A stretch of DNA of 26,314 nucleotides, taken from UBA8886 sp002731655 (GTDB taxonomy: Archaea > Thermoplasmatota > Poseidoniia > MGIII > CG-Epi1). How positions within the stretch are numbered: the first letter of the stretch is position 1; every line of letters begins with the position of its first letter. The stretch spans positions 1 through 26,314 of the forward strand of contig JASLZX010000015.1 in NCBI GenBank assembly GCA_030754655.1. Reading direction: 5' to 3'. The notes beneath the pieces were generated by a model. The model had not been told where the DNA came from. It did no database searches and was given only the letters and a program-made list of their open reading frames with translations. Shown piece after piece: positions 14,611 through 21,979 of the stretch. The position numbers and the translations under genes were made by a program.

Positions 14611-15408
14611 ATGGAGCCGGCGATAGCATTGCTGCTCGGAATTGTGCAGGGCCTTACGGAGTGGCTGCCGGTCAGCAGCAGCGGCCATCTCGTGATTTTC
14701 GAGCACATCAGCGACGTCCGCCCGCCACTCTTTTTCAACATCGCGCTCCACCTCGGCACGCTGCTCGCCGCCGGCTGGCTGCTGCGCGCTGACATCGCCG
14801 GCGCGCTGCGCGCGACGCCCGGGGCGCTGCGCGCGCTGCGCGACGGCACGGCCGACCCCGACGAGCGCACCGTGCAGCTGGTGCTGCTGGCGAGCATACC
14901 GACGGCGATTATCGGTTTCAGCTTCGACGCCCTCGCGAGCGGCTGGCTCGCCTCGCTGCAAATTACCGGCGTGGGGCTGCTCGTGACCGCCGGCGTCCTG
15001 TGGGCGTCGCGCGGTCGCGGCGGCACACTCGACGTGGCGAGCGTGCCGCTTCTCGTCGGCCTATGGATGGGGCTGGCACAGGGGCTGGCGGTGCTGCCGG
15101 GACTCTCGCGCTCAGGGCTCACGATTGCGGCCGGGATGGCGGCCGGCATGCGCCCCGTCGCAGCGGCGCGGCTCTCGTTCCTGATGTCGATGCCCGCCAT
15201 CCTCGGCGCAACCGCCCTCGAGCTGTTGCAGGAGCGCGAAGGCGCGCTCGCGGGAGTCGCGCCGGCCGAGTTCCTGCTTGGCATGGCCGCCGCCGCCGTT
15301 ACGGGTTTCCTGGCGCTGCGCTGGTTGCTGCTGCTTGTGGAGCAGCGCCGCTTCCACTGGTTTGCGCCCTACTGTGGCATTGTCGGGCTGATAGTTATTT
15401 CACTCTAG
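14611..15408 (+). CDS. uppP: UppP/BacA-type polyprenyl diphosphatase
   Basis: Membrane phosphatase that regenerates the polyprenyl-phosphate carrier used for glycan assembly; in archaea the lipid is probably dolichyl-type. The 265 residues contain IVQGLTEWLPVSSSGH (first conserved motif, Glu and Ser/His) and LPGLSRSG (second motif with Arg), with about eight TM helices. The start at the ATG 14611 is preferred over an in-frame GTG at 14593. The shared TATA box sits 25 bp before the ATG, and family members start just ahead of LGIVQG. Its TAG stop shares CTAG with the convergent lipoprotein gene. Confidence 0.93.
   Translation: MEPAIALLLGIVQGLTEWLPVSSSGHLVIFEHISDVRPPLFFNIALHLGTLLAAGWLLRADIAGALRATPGALRALRDGTADPDERTVQLVLLASIPTAIIGFSFDALASGWLASLQITGVGLLVTAGVLWASRGRGGTLDVASVPLLVGLWMGLAQGLAVLPGLSRSGLTIAAGMAAGMRPVAAARLSFLMSMPAILGATALELLQEREGALAGVAPAEFLLGMAAAAVTGFLALRWLLLLVEQRRFHWFAPYCGIVGLIVISL
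15405..15408. other. Shared CTAG: both stop codons of convergent uppP and lipoprotein genes
   Basis: uppP stops at 15406-15408 on plus and the lipoprotein gene at 15407-15405 on minus. Confidence 0.95.
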
Positions 15409-16016
15409 GCCTGCAGGATTTCGGTCTGCACGACCAGTTCGTAGTTGCCCGAATAGATCTGCGAGGCGAGTCCTTCCATCCCCGAGCCGGAGATGGTGAT
15501 GGTCCACTCGCCCTCGACAGTCGGCAACGGTGGCGAGTAGGGGCCGATTTCCGTCACGTTGTCCCTCCAGTAGACGATTTCGTAGCAGGGCGGTTCGTTG
15601 TCGTCACGGCAGAACTCTTCGCCGTCCGGGGTGCGGAAGGTGAGGTCGAGCGTTCCCGCCGGCCCTTCCTCGGGCTGCTCGCCGCCAATGAGCATGTAGT
15701 CAATCGTAATCTCGACTCGCAGGTAGCGCGCGCCTTGCGGCAGCTCGAATTTGTGGGTATACTCAACCCACGAGAGGTTCTGCAGCGCCTGCTGAAACTG
15801 AAGGGGTTCCTCCACAATATCCAGCACAGCGTCGATTAGCGTACCTTGGTCTTGGTCGGGGTCGGGGGCAAACTGCCCCTCGAAGCGGTTGAGCTCGACC
15901 TGCGTGTAGACCGCTTCCTGCTCGGGCACCAGCCGGTCCATCAGCCCGTTCATGGCCGGCACGTCGATACAGCCCACTGTGGCGAGCATCAGCGCGACCG
16001 CCAACATCCGCTTCAT
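15405..16016 (-). CDS. Secreted lipoprotein of unknown function
   Basis: 203 residues. The N-terminus MKRMLAVALMLATVGCIDVP is a short lipoprotein signal with the lipobox-like TVGC, Cys16 being the predicted anchored residue. The mature part is acidic with beta-rich segments: YTHKFELPQGARYLRVEITI, TLDLTFRTPDGEEFC, EGEWTITISGSG and YELVVQTEI. These resemble the P-domain/C-terminal pre-peptidase-like sandwiches of secreted proteins. Two Cys (EEFCRDDNEPPCYE) could form a disulfide. The ATG has a TATA-like box 26 bp upstream. No neighbour suggests a pathway. Confidence 0.8.
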   Translation of the reverse strand: MKRMLAVALMLATVGCIDVPAMNGLMDRLVPEQEAVYTQVELNRFEGQFAPDPDQDQGTLIDAVLDIVEEPLQFQQALQNLSWVEYTHKFELPQGARYLRVEITIDYMLIGGEQPEEGPAGTLDLTFRTPDGEEFCRDDNEPPCYEIVYWRDNVTEIGPYSPPLPTVEGEWTITISGSGMEGLASQIYSGNYELVVQTEILQA

Positions 16017-16038
16017 GGGCGCCCCGTGTTGCTGCTGG

Positions 16039-16046
16039 ATTAAAGG
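16039..16046 (-). promoter_or_regulatory. TATA-like box of the lipoprotein gene
   Basis: CCTTTAAT on minus, centred about 26 bp before the ATG at 16016. Confidence 0.5.
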
Positions 16047-16085
16047 ATGACGCCCCCCTCCCTTGTCGTACGCGACTGTAGCGGC

Positions 16086-16096
16086 AGATTGATAAC
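16086..16096 (+). promoter_or_regulatory. TATA-like box of gltX
   Basis: ATTGATAAC core, centred about 27 bp before the GTG at 16118. It supports that start within an open frame beginning at 16082. Confidence 0.45.
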
Positions 16097-16117
16097 CCCG
16101 TTATCGCCCTCGCCGTC

Positions 16118-17743
16118 GTGGAAGCGGAAGAGGCGCTGCGCGCAGCCGCATTGCAGGAGGCGGCGCGGCATGGTGCGGCGCAGCCGAAGTCGGTGCTGGG
16201 GAAGGTGCTTGGCACGCACGCTGAACTGCGGTCGCAGGCGCGTGAACTCGGTGCAGTCGCCGAGCGCGTCGTTGCCGAAGTGAACGCGCTCTCGCCGATG
16301 GAAGTGGCGGCGCAGGCGCCCGCCCCGCCGAAGCCCCGCCAGACGACCGACAGCGGCCACCGCGGGCTCCCGCTGCTCGAGGCCGACGGTGCAGTGGTGC
16401 TGCGCTTCGCGCCCGGTCCGAGCGGGCCGCTGCACCTCGGCCACTCGCGCGCGGTGGCGCTGAACCACGCCTACCGCGAGCTGCACGACGGCAAGCTCAT
16501 CCTGCGGCTGGAGGACACCAACCCGGCGGTGGTTGACCCAGTCGCGTATGACCTGATTGCCGCCGACATGGAGTGGCTCGGCGCGACGCCTGACGAGACC
16601 GTGGTGCAGTCGGACCGGCTCGAGATTTACTACGACGACGCCCGCGAACTGCTGTCGCGCGGCGCGGCCTACGTCTGCCACTGCGACGCCGAGGAGTGGC
16701 GCGAGCTGAAGCGCCAGAGCGTCGCTTGCCCCTGCCGTCCCGGCGAGCCGGCGACGCAGCTGGCGGAGTTCGAAGCGCTGCTCGCGGGAGGCGACGGCAT
16801 CGTCGTCGTGAAGACCGACCTCGCCGACCCGAATCCGGCGCTGCGCGACTTCGTCGCCTTGCGGGTCGCTGAAACGCCGCACCCGCGGCAGGGTGACGCG
16901 TGGCGGCTCTGGCCGACCTACAACTTCGCGGTCGCGGTCGATGACTACCGGCTCGGCGTGACGCACGTGCTGCGCGGCAAGGACCACCTCAACAACACCC
17001 AGCGCCAGCAGTGGGTCTACCGCCACCTTGGCTGGGACGAGCCGCAGTTCATCCACTATGGGCTGGTCTCGATTCCCGACACGCTGCTCAAGACCAGTAC
17101 CATCCGCGAAGGCCTCACCGCCGGAGAATACTCAGGTTGGGACGACCCCCGGCTCGCGACGCTGGCGGCGCTGCGGCGACGCGGCTACCAGCCGCAGGCG
17201 ATTATGGATTACTGGGTCGCCGCCGGGGTCAAGGAGGCTGACATCACACTCTCGTGGCAGAACCTGGAGGCGGCCAATCGCACGCTTGTCGAGCCCGAAG
17301 CGAAGCGGCTCTTCTGGGTGCCGGAGCCTGTCGAGTTGGTACTCGACGCGCCGCAGCCGCTGGAGAAGCGGGCGCCGTTCCATCCCGACCGTGACGAGAT
17401 GGGCGAGAGACGCGAAACGGTCGCGCCCAGCGCGACCGTTTCGCTGCCGGCAGCCGACGTGCAGAAACTGGCGGAGGGCGACCTGCTGCGGCTGAAAAAC
17501 CTGTGCAACTGCCGGCTGTGTGACGGCCGGCTCGAGCACGCTGGCGACAATCCTGTTCGGGGCGTGCCAATCGTTCAATGGTGCGCAGCCGGTGCGCCGT
17601 TGCAGCTGCTGCGACCGGGCGGCTCGCTGACCGACGGAATCGCGGAGCCGGCAGCGGCGGAGCTGGAGGGCGAAGTGGTGCAGTTCGAGCGTGTCGGTTT
17701 CGTCAGGCTGGAGCGAGGGCAAGCGCTGTTCCTGCATCGCTGA
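16118..17743 (+). CDS. gltX: Glutamyl-tRNA synthetase, archaeal type
   Basis: Charges tRNA with glutamate. The 541 residues include an archaeal N-terminal helical extension (1-85), the HIGH motif as PSGPLHLGH (101-109), RLEDTNP (130-136) and a zinc knuckle (Cys187, Cys189, Cys204, Cys206). GVTHVLRGKDHL and the KMSKS equivalent LLKTSTIREG (323-332) follow, with YSGWDDPRL just behind. The C-terminal all-beta anticodon-binding region follows HPDRDEMGER. Archaeal enzymes are usually non-discriminating and work with a tRNA-dependent amidotransferase. The start is a GTG. A perfect 15-bp inverted repeat lies in the beta-domain coding part (17412-17444). Confidence 0.95.
   Translation: MEAEEALRAAALQEAARHGAAQPKSVLGKVLGTHAELRSQARELGAVAERVVAEVNALSPMEVAAQAPAPPKPRQTTDSGHRGLPLLEADGAVVLRFAPGPSGPLHLGHSRAVALNHAYRELHDGKLILRLEDTNPAVVDPVAYDLIAADMEWLGATPDETVVQSDRLEIYYDDARELLSRGAAYVCHCDAEEWRELKRQSVACPCRPGEPATQLAEFEALLAGGDGIVVVKTDLADPNPALRDFVALRVAETPHPRQGDAWRLWPTYNFAVAVDDYRLGVTHVLRGKDHLNNTQRQQWVYRHLGWDEPQFIHYGLVSIPDTLLKTSTIREGLTAGEYSGWDDPRLATLAALRRRGYQPQAIMDYWVAAGVKEADITLSWQNLEAANRTLVEPEAKRLFWVPEPVELVLDAPQPLEKRAPFHPDRDEMGERRETVAPSATVSLPAADVQKLAEGDLLRLKNLCNCRLCDGRLEHAGDNPVRGVPIVQWCAAGAPLQLLRPGGSLTDGIAEPAAAELEGEVVQFERVGFVRLERGQALFLHR
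17412..17444. repeat. Perfect inverted repeat, 15-bp arms, in gltX
   Basis: Arms GCGAAACGGTCGCGC and GCGCGACCGTTTCGC with spacer CCA. It codes for RETVAPSATVS in the anticodon-binding domain, without apparent insertion. Confidence 0.95.
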
Positions 17744-17756
17744 TTCGCTGACGACA

Positions 17757-17770
17757 GATATTTAAATAGA
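17757..17770. promoter_or_regulatory. Strong TATA-like element upstream of lig, not at the leaderless distance
   Basis: ATATTTAAATA, the most AT-rich core in the region, 55 bp before the lig start. It could give lig a leader of about 30 nt, or drive an unannotated antisense or small transcript. Confidence 0.45.
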
Positions 17771-17787
17771 CTTCCACCGCCAACAGC

Positions 17788-17800
17788 ATATTCTTAATAC
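17788..17800 (+). promoter_or_regulatory. TATA-like box of lig
   Basis: ATATTCTTAATA, centred 25 bp before the GTG at 17820. Confidence 0.55.
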
Positions 17801-17819
17801 CCTCAGGCACTCCCCCGGC

Positions 17820-19514
17820 GTGGACTACGGACGGCTGACCGCAGCATACGCTGCAATGGAGCAAACGCGCAGCCGGCTTGAGATTGCGTCGTTGCTGGCG
17901 GAGCTGTTCCGCGACACGCCGTCGGAAGAGCTGGCGGCTGTGGCACATCTCTGCTTGGGCCAGCTCGGCCCTGCTTATGACTCACGCGAGATCGGGCTCT
18001 CCGACAAGAGCGTGCTGCGGACGCTGGCGCTCGCCAGCGGCGCAGCGCTGGTGGAGCTGCAGGTCACCTACGCCGAAGCGGGCGACATCGGCCTCGTCGC
18101 CGAAGAAGCGCTTGCAAGCAAGGCGCAGCAACCGCTCTTCGAGGCGCCGCTGACCGTCAGCCGGGTGTGGAAGCGGCTGCATACGCTCTCGCGCGAAACT
18201 GGCACCGGCTCGCAGGAGCGCAAGTTTCGCGCGCTGGCGGAGCTTCTGCATGACGGCACCCCGCAGGATGCGCGCTACCTCTGCCGTACCGCGGTCGGTA
18301 AATTGCGGCTCGGCTTCAGCCAGATGCTGCTGGTCGATGGCCTGGCTGAGGCGTTTGGCAGCCGTGAGGAACGCGGGATGGTCGAGGCGGCCTACAATCG
18401 CCACCCCGATATCGGCTGGCTGGCGCAGCGCGCCGCGGCCGATTTTGGCTCGCTGGACGCGGTGAGGGTCGAGCCGGGAATCCCGCTGCGGCCGATGCTG
18501 GGCGAGCGGCTCTCGTCGGCGGAAGCGGTGCTGGAGAAACAGGGCGGTGAGGCCTGTTTCGAGTGGAAATACGACGGCTTGCGCGTGCAGGCACACCTGC
18601 TTCCTGACGGCACGCGGCTATTCTCGCGCAGTCTGGAAGATTTGACGCCGCAGTTCCCCGACGTGGCCGAAGCGCTCGAGCAGGCGCTGCCGGCCGGCGT
18701 GATTGTCGAGGGCGAGGCGCTTGCGATTGACGAGGCGGGCAATCTGTTGCCATTCCAGGTAATCGCGCGCCGGCGCGGGCGCAAGCATGGGCTGGCGGAG
18801 AAGCTGAAGGAAATCCCGGTCGGCGTGCGCCTTTTCGATGTGCTCTATGCCGATGGGCAAGAGACGCTCGACACGCCCTTCGTCACGCGGCGTGAACAGC
18901 TCGAAGCGCTGTTCACGCCGTCCGACCGCGTCGCCTGCACGACGCTGCTGCGTACCGCGGACGAGACCGAGGCGGAGCAGTTTCTGCTCGACGCGCTCGA
19001 GGGCGGTTGCGAGGGGCTGATGGCCAAGGCACTCGACGGGGGCTACCGCGCCGGCGCGCGCGGTTGGCAGTGGATAAAATACAAGCCTGATTATCGCAGC
19101 GACTTGGCCGACACTATCGACGCCGTGGTCGTCGGCGGCTTCCATGGTCGCGGCCGGCGCGGCGGCTTCTGGGGTGCGCTGCTGATGGCGACGTGCACGC
19201 CGATCGGCTTCGAGACGGTCTGCAAGCTCGGCTCCGGCTTCAGCGACGAGAATCTGGCCGCGCTCAAGGCCCGGCTTGACCCGCTCAGGCGCTCCGAGCC
19301 GCCCGTAGGGCTGGAGTGGAATCTCGAGCCCGACGCGTGGTTCGAGCCGGAACTGGTGCTCGAGCTTCTCGGCGCCGAAATTTCGCGGTCACCCATCCAT
19401 ACCTGCGGTGGTGGCTACGCCGTGCGCTTCCCGCGCTACAAGCGCCAGCGCGACGATAAAACGCCGGAAACCGCGACGGGGAGCGATGAAGTCGTCGCGA
19501 TGTTCAAGCAGTGA
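17820..19514 (+). CDS. lig: ATP-dependent DNA ligase (LigB/Lig1-type)
   Basis: Seals nicks during replication and repair. The 564 residues match the archaeal replicative ligase length. An N-terminal DNA-binding helical domain (1-215) is followed by the adenylation domain with motif I EWKYDGLR, in which Lys250 is the AMP-accepting residue. Downstream are LFSRSLEDLTPQFPD (motif Ia/II), GVRLFDVLYADG (motif III), GCEGLMAKALDGGY (motif IV) and WIKYKPDY (motif V). The C-terminal OB domain has VVVGGFHGRGRRGGFWGALL. The start is a GTG with a TATA box at -25. The stop (19512-19514) abuts the CCA end of the convergent tRNA-His. It contains a 13-bp inverted repeat (18888-18920). Confidence 0.96.
   Translation: MDYGRLTAAYAAMEQTRSRLEIASLLAELFRDTPSEELAAVAHLCLGQLGPAYDSREIGLSDKSVLRTLALASGAALVELQVTYAEAGDIGLVAEEALASKAQQPLFEAPLTVSRVWKRLHTLSRETGTGSQERKFRALAELLHDGTPQDARYLCRTAVGKLRLGFSQMLLVDGLAEAFGSREERGMVEAAYNRHPDIGWLAQRAAADFGSLDAVRVEPGIPLRPMLGERLSSAEAVLEKQGGEACFEWKYDGLRVQAHLLPDGTRLFSRSLEDLTPQFPDVAEALEQALPAGVIVEGEALAIDEAGNLLPFQVIARRRGRKHGLAEKLKEIPVGVRLFDVLYADGQETLDTPFVTRREQLEALFTPSDRVACTTLLRTADETEAEQFLLDALEGGCEGLMAKALDGGYRAGARGWQWIKYKPDYRSDLADTIDAVVVGGFHGRGRRGGFWGALLMATCTPIGFETVCKLGSGFSDENLAALKARLDPLRRSEPPVGLEWNLEPDAWFEPELVLELLGAEISRSPIHTCGGGYAVRFPRYKRQRDDKTPETATGSDEVVAMFKQ
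18888..18920. repeat. Perfect inverted repeat, 13-bp arms, in lig
   Basis: Arms CGGCGTGAACAGC and GCTGTTCACGCCG with spacer TCGAAGC. It codes for RREQLEALFTP; codons pair in phase. Confidence 0.95.
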
Positions 19515-19517
19515 TGG

Positions 19518-19593
19518 GGCGGGGCCCGGGAGTTGAACCCGGGACGAGGGATCCACAGTCCCCCAGTTTTACCACAACTAGCCTAACCCCGCC
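19518..19593 (-). tRNA. tRNA-His (GUG) with encoded G-1 and CCA (19517-19515)
   Basis: Loop CTGTGGA (19558-19552) has anticodon GTG. Acceptor GCGGGGT pairs with GCCCCGC (one G-U). Discriminator C at 19518 can pair with the encoded G-1 at 19593, the HisRS identity element. The T-arm has TTCAACT with CCCGG/CCGGG pairing. The D-stem is weak. CCA is genomic and ends directly against the lig stop codon. Confidence 0.93.
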
Positions 19594-19618
19594 ACGCTCG
19601 CGGCGGACGGCAGGGGGC

Positions 19619-19627
19619 AGATAAAGC
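19619..19627 (-). promoter_or_regulatory. TATA-like box of tRNA-His
   Basis: CTTTATC on minus, about 30 bp before the tRNA 5' end, in the 40-bp gap to the mutase stop. Confidence 0.5.
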
Positions 19628-19633
19628 TGGCGA

Positions 19634-21244
19634 CTACGTTGTGGGCCGGTATTCGCCCCACACCGCGCGGAGCATATCGCAAATCTCTCCCAGCGTCGCC
19701 TCCGCTTCGACACACGTCAGGATGTGGGGCAGCAAATTGTCATCGCCATCGGCTGCCGCGCCGAGTTTCTCGAGCGGGGCGGTGACGTCGCCGCGGCTGG
19801 CGTGCAGCTGTTCCAGGGCTTGCATCTGGGCTTCAGCGACCGACGCGTCGATGGTGAGCGGCTCCGCCTCGGGGGCGTCGCCTTCAGTGTGGGTGTTGAC
19901 ACCGACGATGATGCGCTCGCCGCTCTCGACCTGCAGCTGGTAGGCGAATGCCGCCTCGGCAATCTGTGCCTGCACCCATCCCTGCTCGATAGCAGGTAGC
20001 ATACCACCCATACCATCGATGCGCGCGATGAGCGCCTTCGCTTCCGCCGCCAGCTCATCGGTGCGTGCCTCGACAGTCCATGAACCGGCTAACGGGTCGA
20101 CCATGTTGGCTACGCCGGTTTCATGCGCGATAATCTGCTGTGTGCGCAGCGCCAGCTGCGCCGCTTTCTCTGACGGCAGCCCCAGTGCCTCGTCCAGTGC
20201 GTTGGTGTGCAGCGACTGCGTCCCCCCGAGAACGGCGGCGAGTGCCTGGATGGCAGTGCGCGTGACGTTGTTCCACGGCTGCTGCGCACTCAGACTCGAG
20301 CCGGCGGTCTGCGTGTGGAACCGCAGCCGCTGGCTACGCTCGTCACGGGCGCCGAAGCGGTCGCGCATGATATGCGCCCACAACCGTCGCGCAGCGCGGA
20401 ACTTGGCGACCTCGGTCAGTAGGTCATTGTGGCAGTTGAAGAAGAACGCCAGTCGCGGTGCGAAGTCGTCCACCTCCATACCGCGTGCCAGCGCCGCCTC
20501 GACGTAGGCGATGCCGTTGGCGAGTGTGAACGCCAGCTCCTGCACTGCGGTCGAGCCGGCCTCGCGGATGTGGTAGCCCGAGATGGAAATCGTGTTCCAC
20601 TGCGGCGTCTCGGCATGGCACCACGACATCAGGTCTGTCGTCAGCCGCAGCGACTCGCGCGGCGGCCAGATGTAGGTGCCGCGCGCGATGTATTCTTTCA
20701 GGATGTCGTTCTGTACAGTCCCCCGCAGCTTTACCGGCGCGACCCCCTGCTTCCGGGCAACTGCTACGTAGAGCGCTAGCAGCACCGCTGCCGGCGCGTT
20801 GATGGTCATACTGGTGCTGACGCGATCGAGCGGCACCCCGTCGAACAGCGCCGTCATGTCGCGCAGCGAATCGATGGCAACACCCACTCTGCCCACCTCG
20901 CCCTGTGCGATGGAGTGGTCGCTGTCGTAGCCAATCTGCGTCGGCAGGTCGAAAGCCACCGAAAGCCCGCTGGTGCCTTGATCGAGCAGGTAGCGGTAGC
21001 GCGCGTTGCTCTCGGCAGCGGTCCCGAAGCCGGCGTACTGCCGCATTGTCCAGAGTCGCCCGCGGTACCCGGTTGGATGTATCCCACGTGTGTAGGGGAA
21101 TTCGCCAGGCCACTCCGCTTCGCCTGCCGGAATATCCTCTGGCACATTCAGCCTCTCCGGGCCTAGGGCCCGCACCTCCTCCCTTTCAGGTTTCCTAGAA
21201 AGGGAAGGCTTGAGCGTCTCTTTTTCCCACCTATCACGTGCCAT
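19634..21244 (-). CDS. Methylmalonyl-CoA mutase large (catalytic) subunit
   Basis: Cobalamin-dependent interconversion of methylmalonyl-CoA and succinyl-CoA. The 536 residues cover only the CoA-binding TIM-barrel part. Motifs are FPYTRGIHPTGYRGRLWTMR with the catalytic Tyr, QYAGFGTA, GLSVAFDLPTQIGYDSD and SGYHIREAGSTAVQE with the active-site His. The separate B12-binding subunit is not in the window; archaea commonly encode it apart. The start chosen is the ATG at 21244, which lies 11 nt inside the acyltransferase gene and follows GAGAGG. A TTG at 21259 is possible but less likely. The first ~20 codons are less GC-rich than the rest. Confidence 0.94.
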   Translation of the reverse strand: MARDRWEKETLKPSLSRKPEREEVRALGPERLNVPEDIPAGEAEWPGEFPYTRGIHPTGYRGRLWTMRQYAGFGTAAESNARYRYLLDQGTSGLSVAFDLPTQIGYDSDHSIAQGEVGRVGVAIDSLRDMTALFDGVPLDRVSTSMTINAPAAVLLALYVAVARKQGVAPVKLRGTVQNDILKEYIARGTYIWPPRESLRLTTDLMSWCHAETPQWNTISISGYHIREAGSTAVQELAFTLANGIAYVEAALARGMEVDDFAPRLAFFFNCHNDLLTEVAKFRAARRLWAHIMRDRFGARDERSQRLRFHTQTAGSSLSAQQPWNNVTRTAIQALAAVLGGTQSLHTNALDEALGLPSEKAAQLALRTQQIIAHETGVANMVDPLAGSWTVEARTDELAAEAKALIARIDGMGGMLPAIEQGWVQAQIAEAAFAYQLQVESGERIIVGVNTHTEGDAPEAEPLTIDASVAEAQMQALEQLHASRGDVTAPLEKLGAAADGDDNLLPHILTCVEAEATLGEICDMLRAVWGEYRPTT

Positions 21245-21950
21245 GTTCGTCCCTCTCAAAACGACGGATGTAACCCCTCATCTTTCTGCGCAGTTTCTCG
21301 GCTGCACTGTATGCCTCACCGGGACCAACCACAATGGGTTCAAGCCAGAAACAGCGTACGGAGGTCCTCACCTTCTCGGAGAAAAAATGGATGATGCTGA
21401 TGAATATTTTTTTGTTGTCCCTTCCCCAGTCGATCATTGGATTGTTGTAGCAGATTACCACAGGCTGAATAGGGTGTCCCGAATGCTCTGCTGCCTTGAA
21501 GACCCCCATCTTGAACTCGCCAATTTCGCCGAAAGGAGTGGTGGCCCCCTCAGGAAAAATCCATATGGGGTCCCTGACAGGATTCCAGGCGTTCAGTTTC
21601 TGCATAGTCTCGACCCTCGAATCCCGGTTATCTCTCCTGACCCAGAGTGTGCCTACCTTCTCTACAATTGGCCCTATCAGGAAGTAGTTCTTCACCTCCA
21701 TTTTGGACACCGAACCTGCCCCCTTCAGGGCCTCGATAACCACGGCATCCGTGTAGCTCGTGTGGTTGGCAGCCAAGAATCCGGGCCGGGGCTCTCCGTG
21801 CACGTAGATTTCCAGCTTGTATCGCTTGGCCAGTCCAACCGCCTCGTTCTGGACTGCTCTGCGGAAATTCTCTCGTGAGAGCCACAGGGCTCTGAAACGC
21901 AGCCTGACAAGAACCACCAAGAAATGCAGCGCGTCCAGTTGCCACAACAC
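21234..21950 (-). CDS. PlsC-like 1-acylglycerol-phosphate acyltransferase family protein
   Basis: 238 residues with one N-terminal hydrophobic segment (about 5-20). Acyltransferase blocks are AANHTSYTDAV (NHxxxxD, catalytic His/Asp), KNYFLIGPIVEKVGTLWVRR and IFPEGATTPFGEIGEFKMG (the FPEG motif). The family transfers acyl chains to lysophosphatidate or other acceptors at the membrane. Archaeal ether lipids do not need this, so either bacterial-type lipids, another acceptor, or a different role applies. Base use differs from neighbours: 24 of 60 bases at 21361-21420 are G/C. The start is a GTG, with the TATA box 24 bp upstream. Transfer from a lower-GC donor is the likely origin. Confidence 0.88.
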   Translation of the reverse strand: MLWQLDALHFLVVLVRLRFRALWLSRENFRRAVQNEAVGLAKRYKLEIYVHGEPRPGFLAANHTSYTDAVVIEALKGAGSVSKMEVKNYFLIGPIVEKVGTLWVRRDNRDSRVETMQKLNAWNPVRDPIWIFPEGATTPFGEIGEFKMGVFKAAEHSGHPIQPVVICYNNPMIDWGRDNKKIFISIIHFFSEKVRTSVRCFWLEPIVVGPGEAYSAAEKLRRKMRGYIRRFERDEHGT

Positions 21951-21970
21951 GGCGGTGCAACCCTGCCCGC

Positions 21971-21979
21971 TATAAAATC
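21971..21979 (-). promoter_or_regulatory. TATA box of the acyltransferase gene, abutting the permease stop
   Basis: GATTTTATA on minus, centred about 24 bp before the GTG at 21950. It begins inside the TGA of the ABC permease, so the T-run may also end the ABC transcript. Confidence 0.6.

Noticed and set aside
16040..17056. 338-codon open frame antisense to gltX
   Set aside because: No family features; gltX motifs cover the plus strand.
17412..17444. Intragenic hairpins as intrinsic terminators
   Set aside because: They lie in the middle of genes with no following T-run, and archaea do not need a hairpin to terminate.
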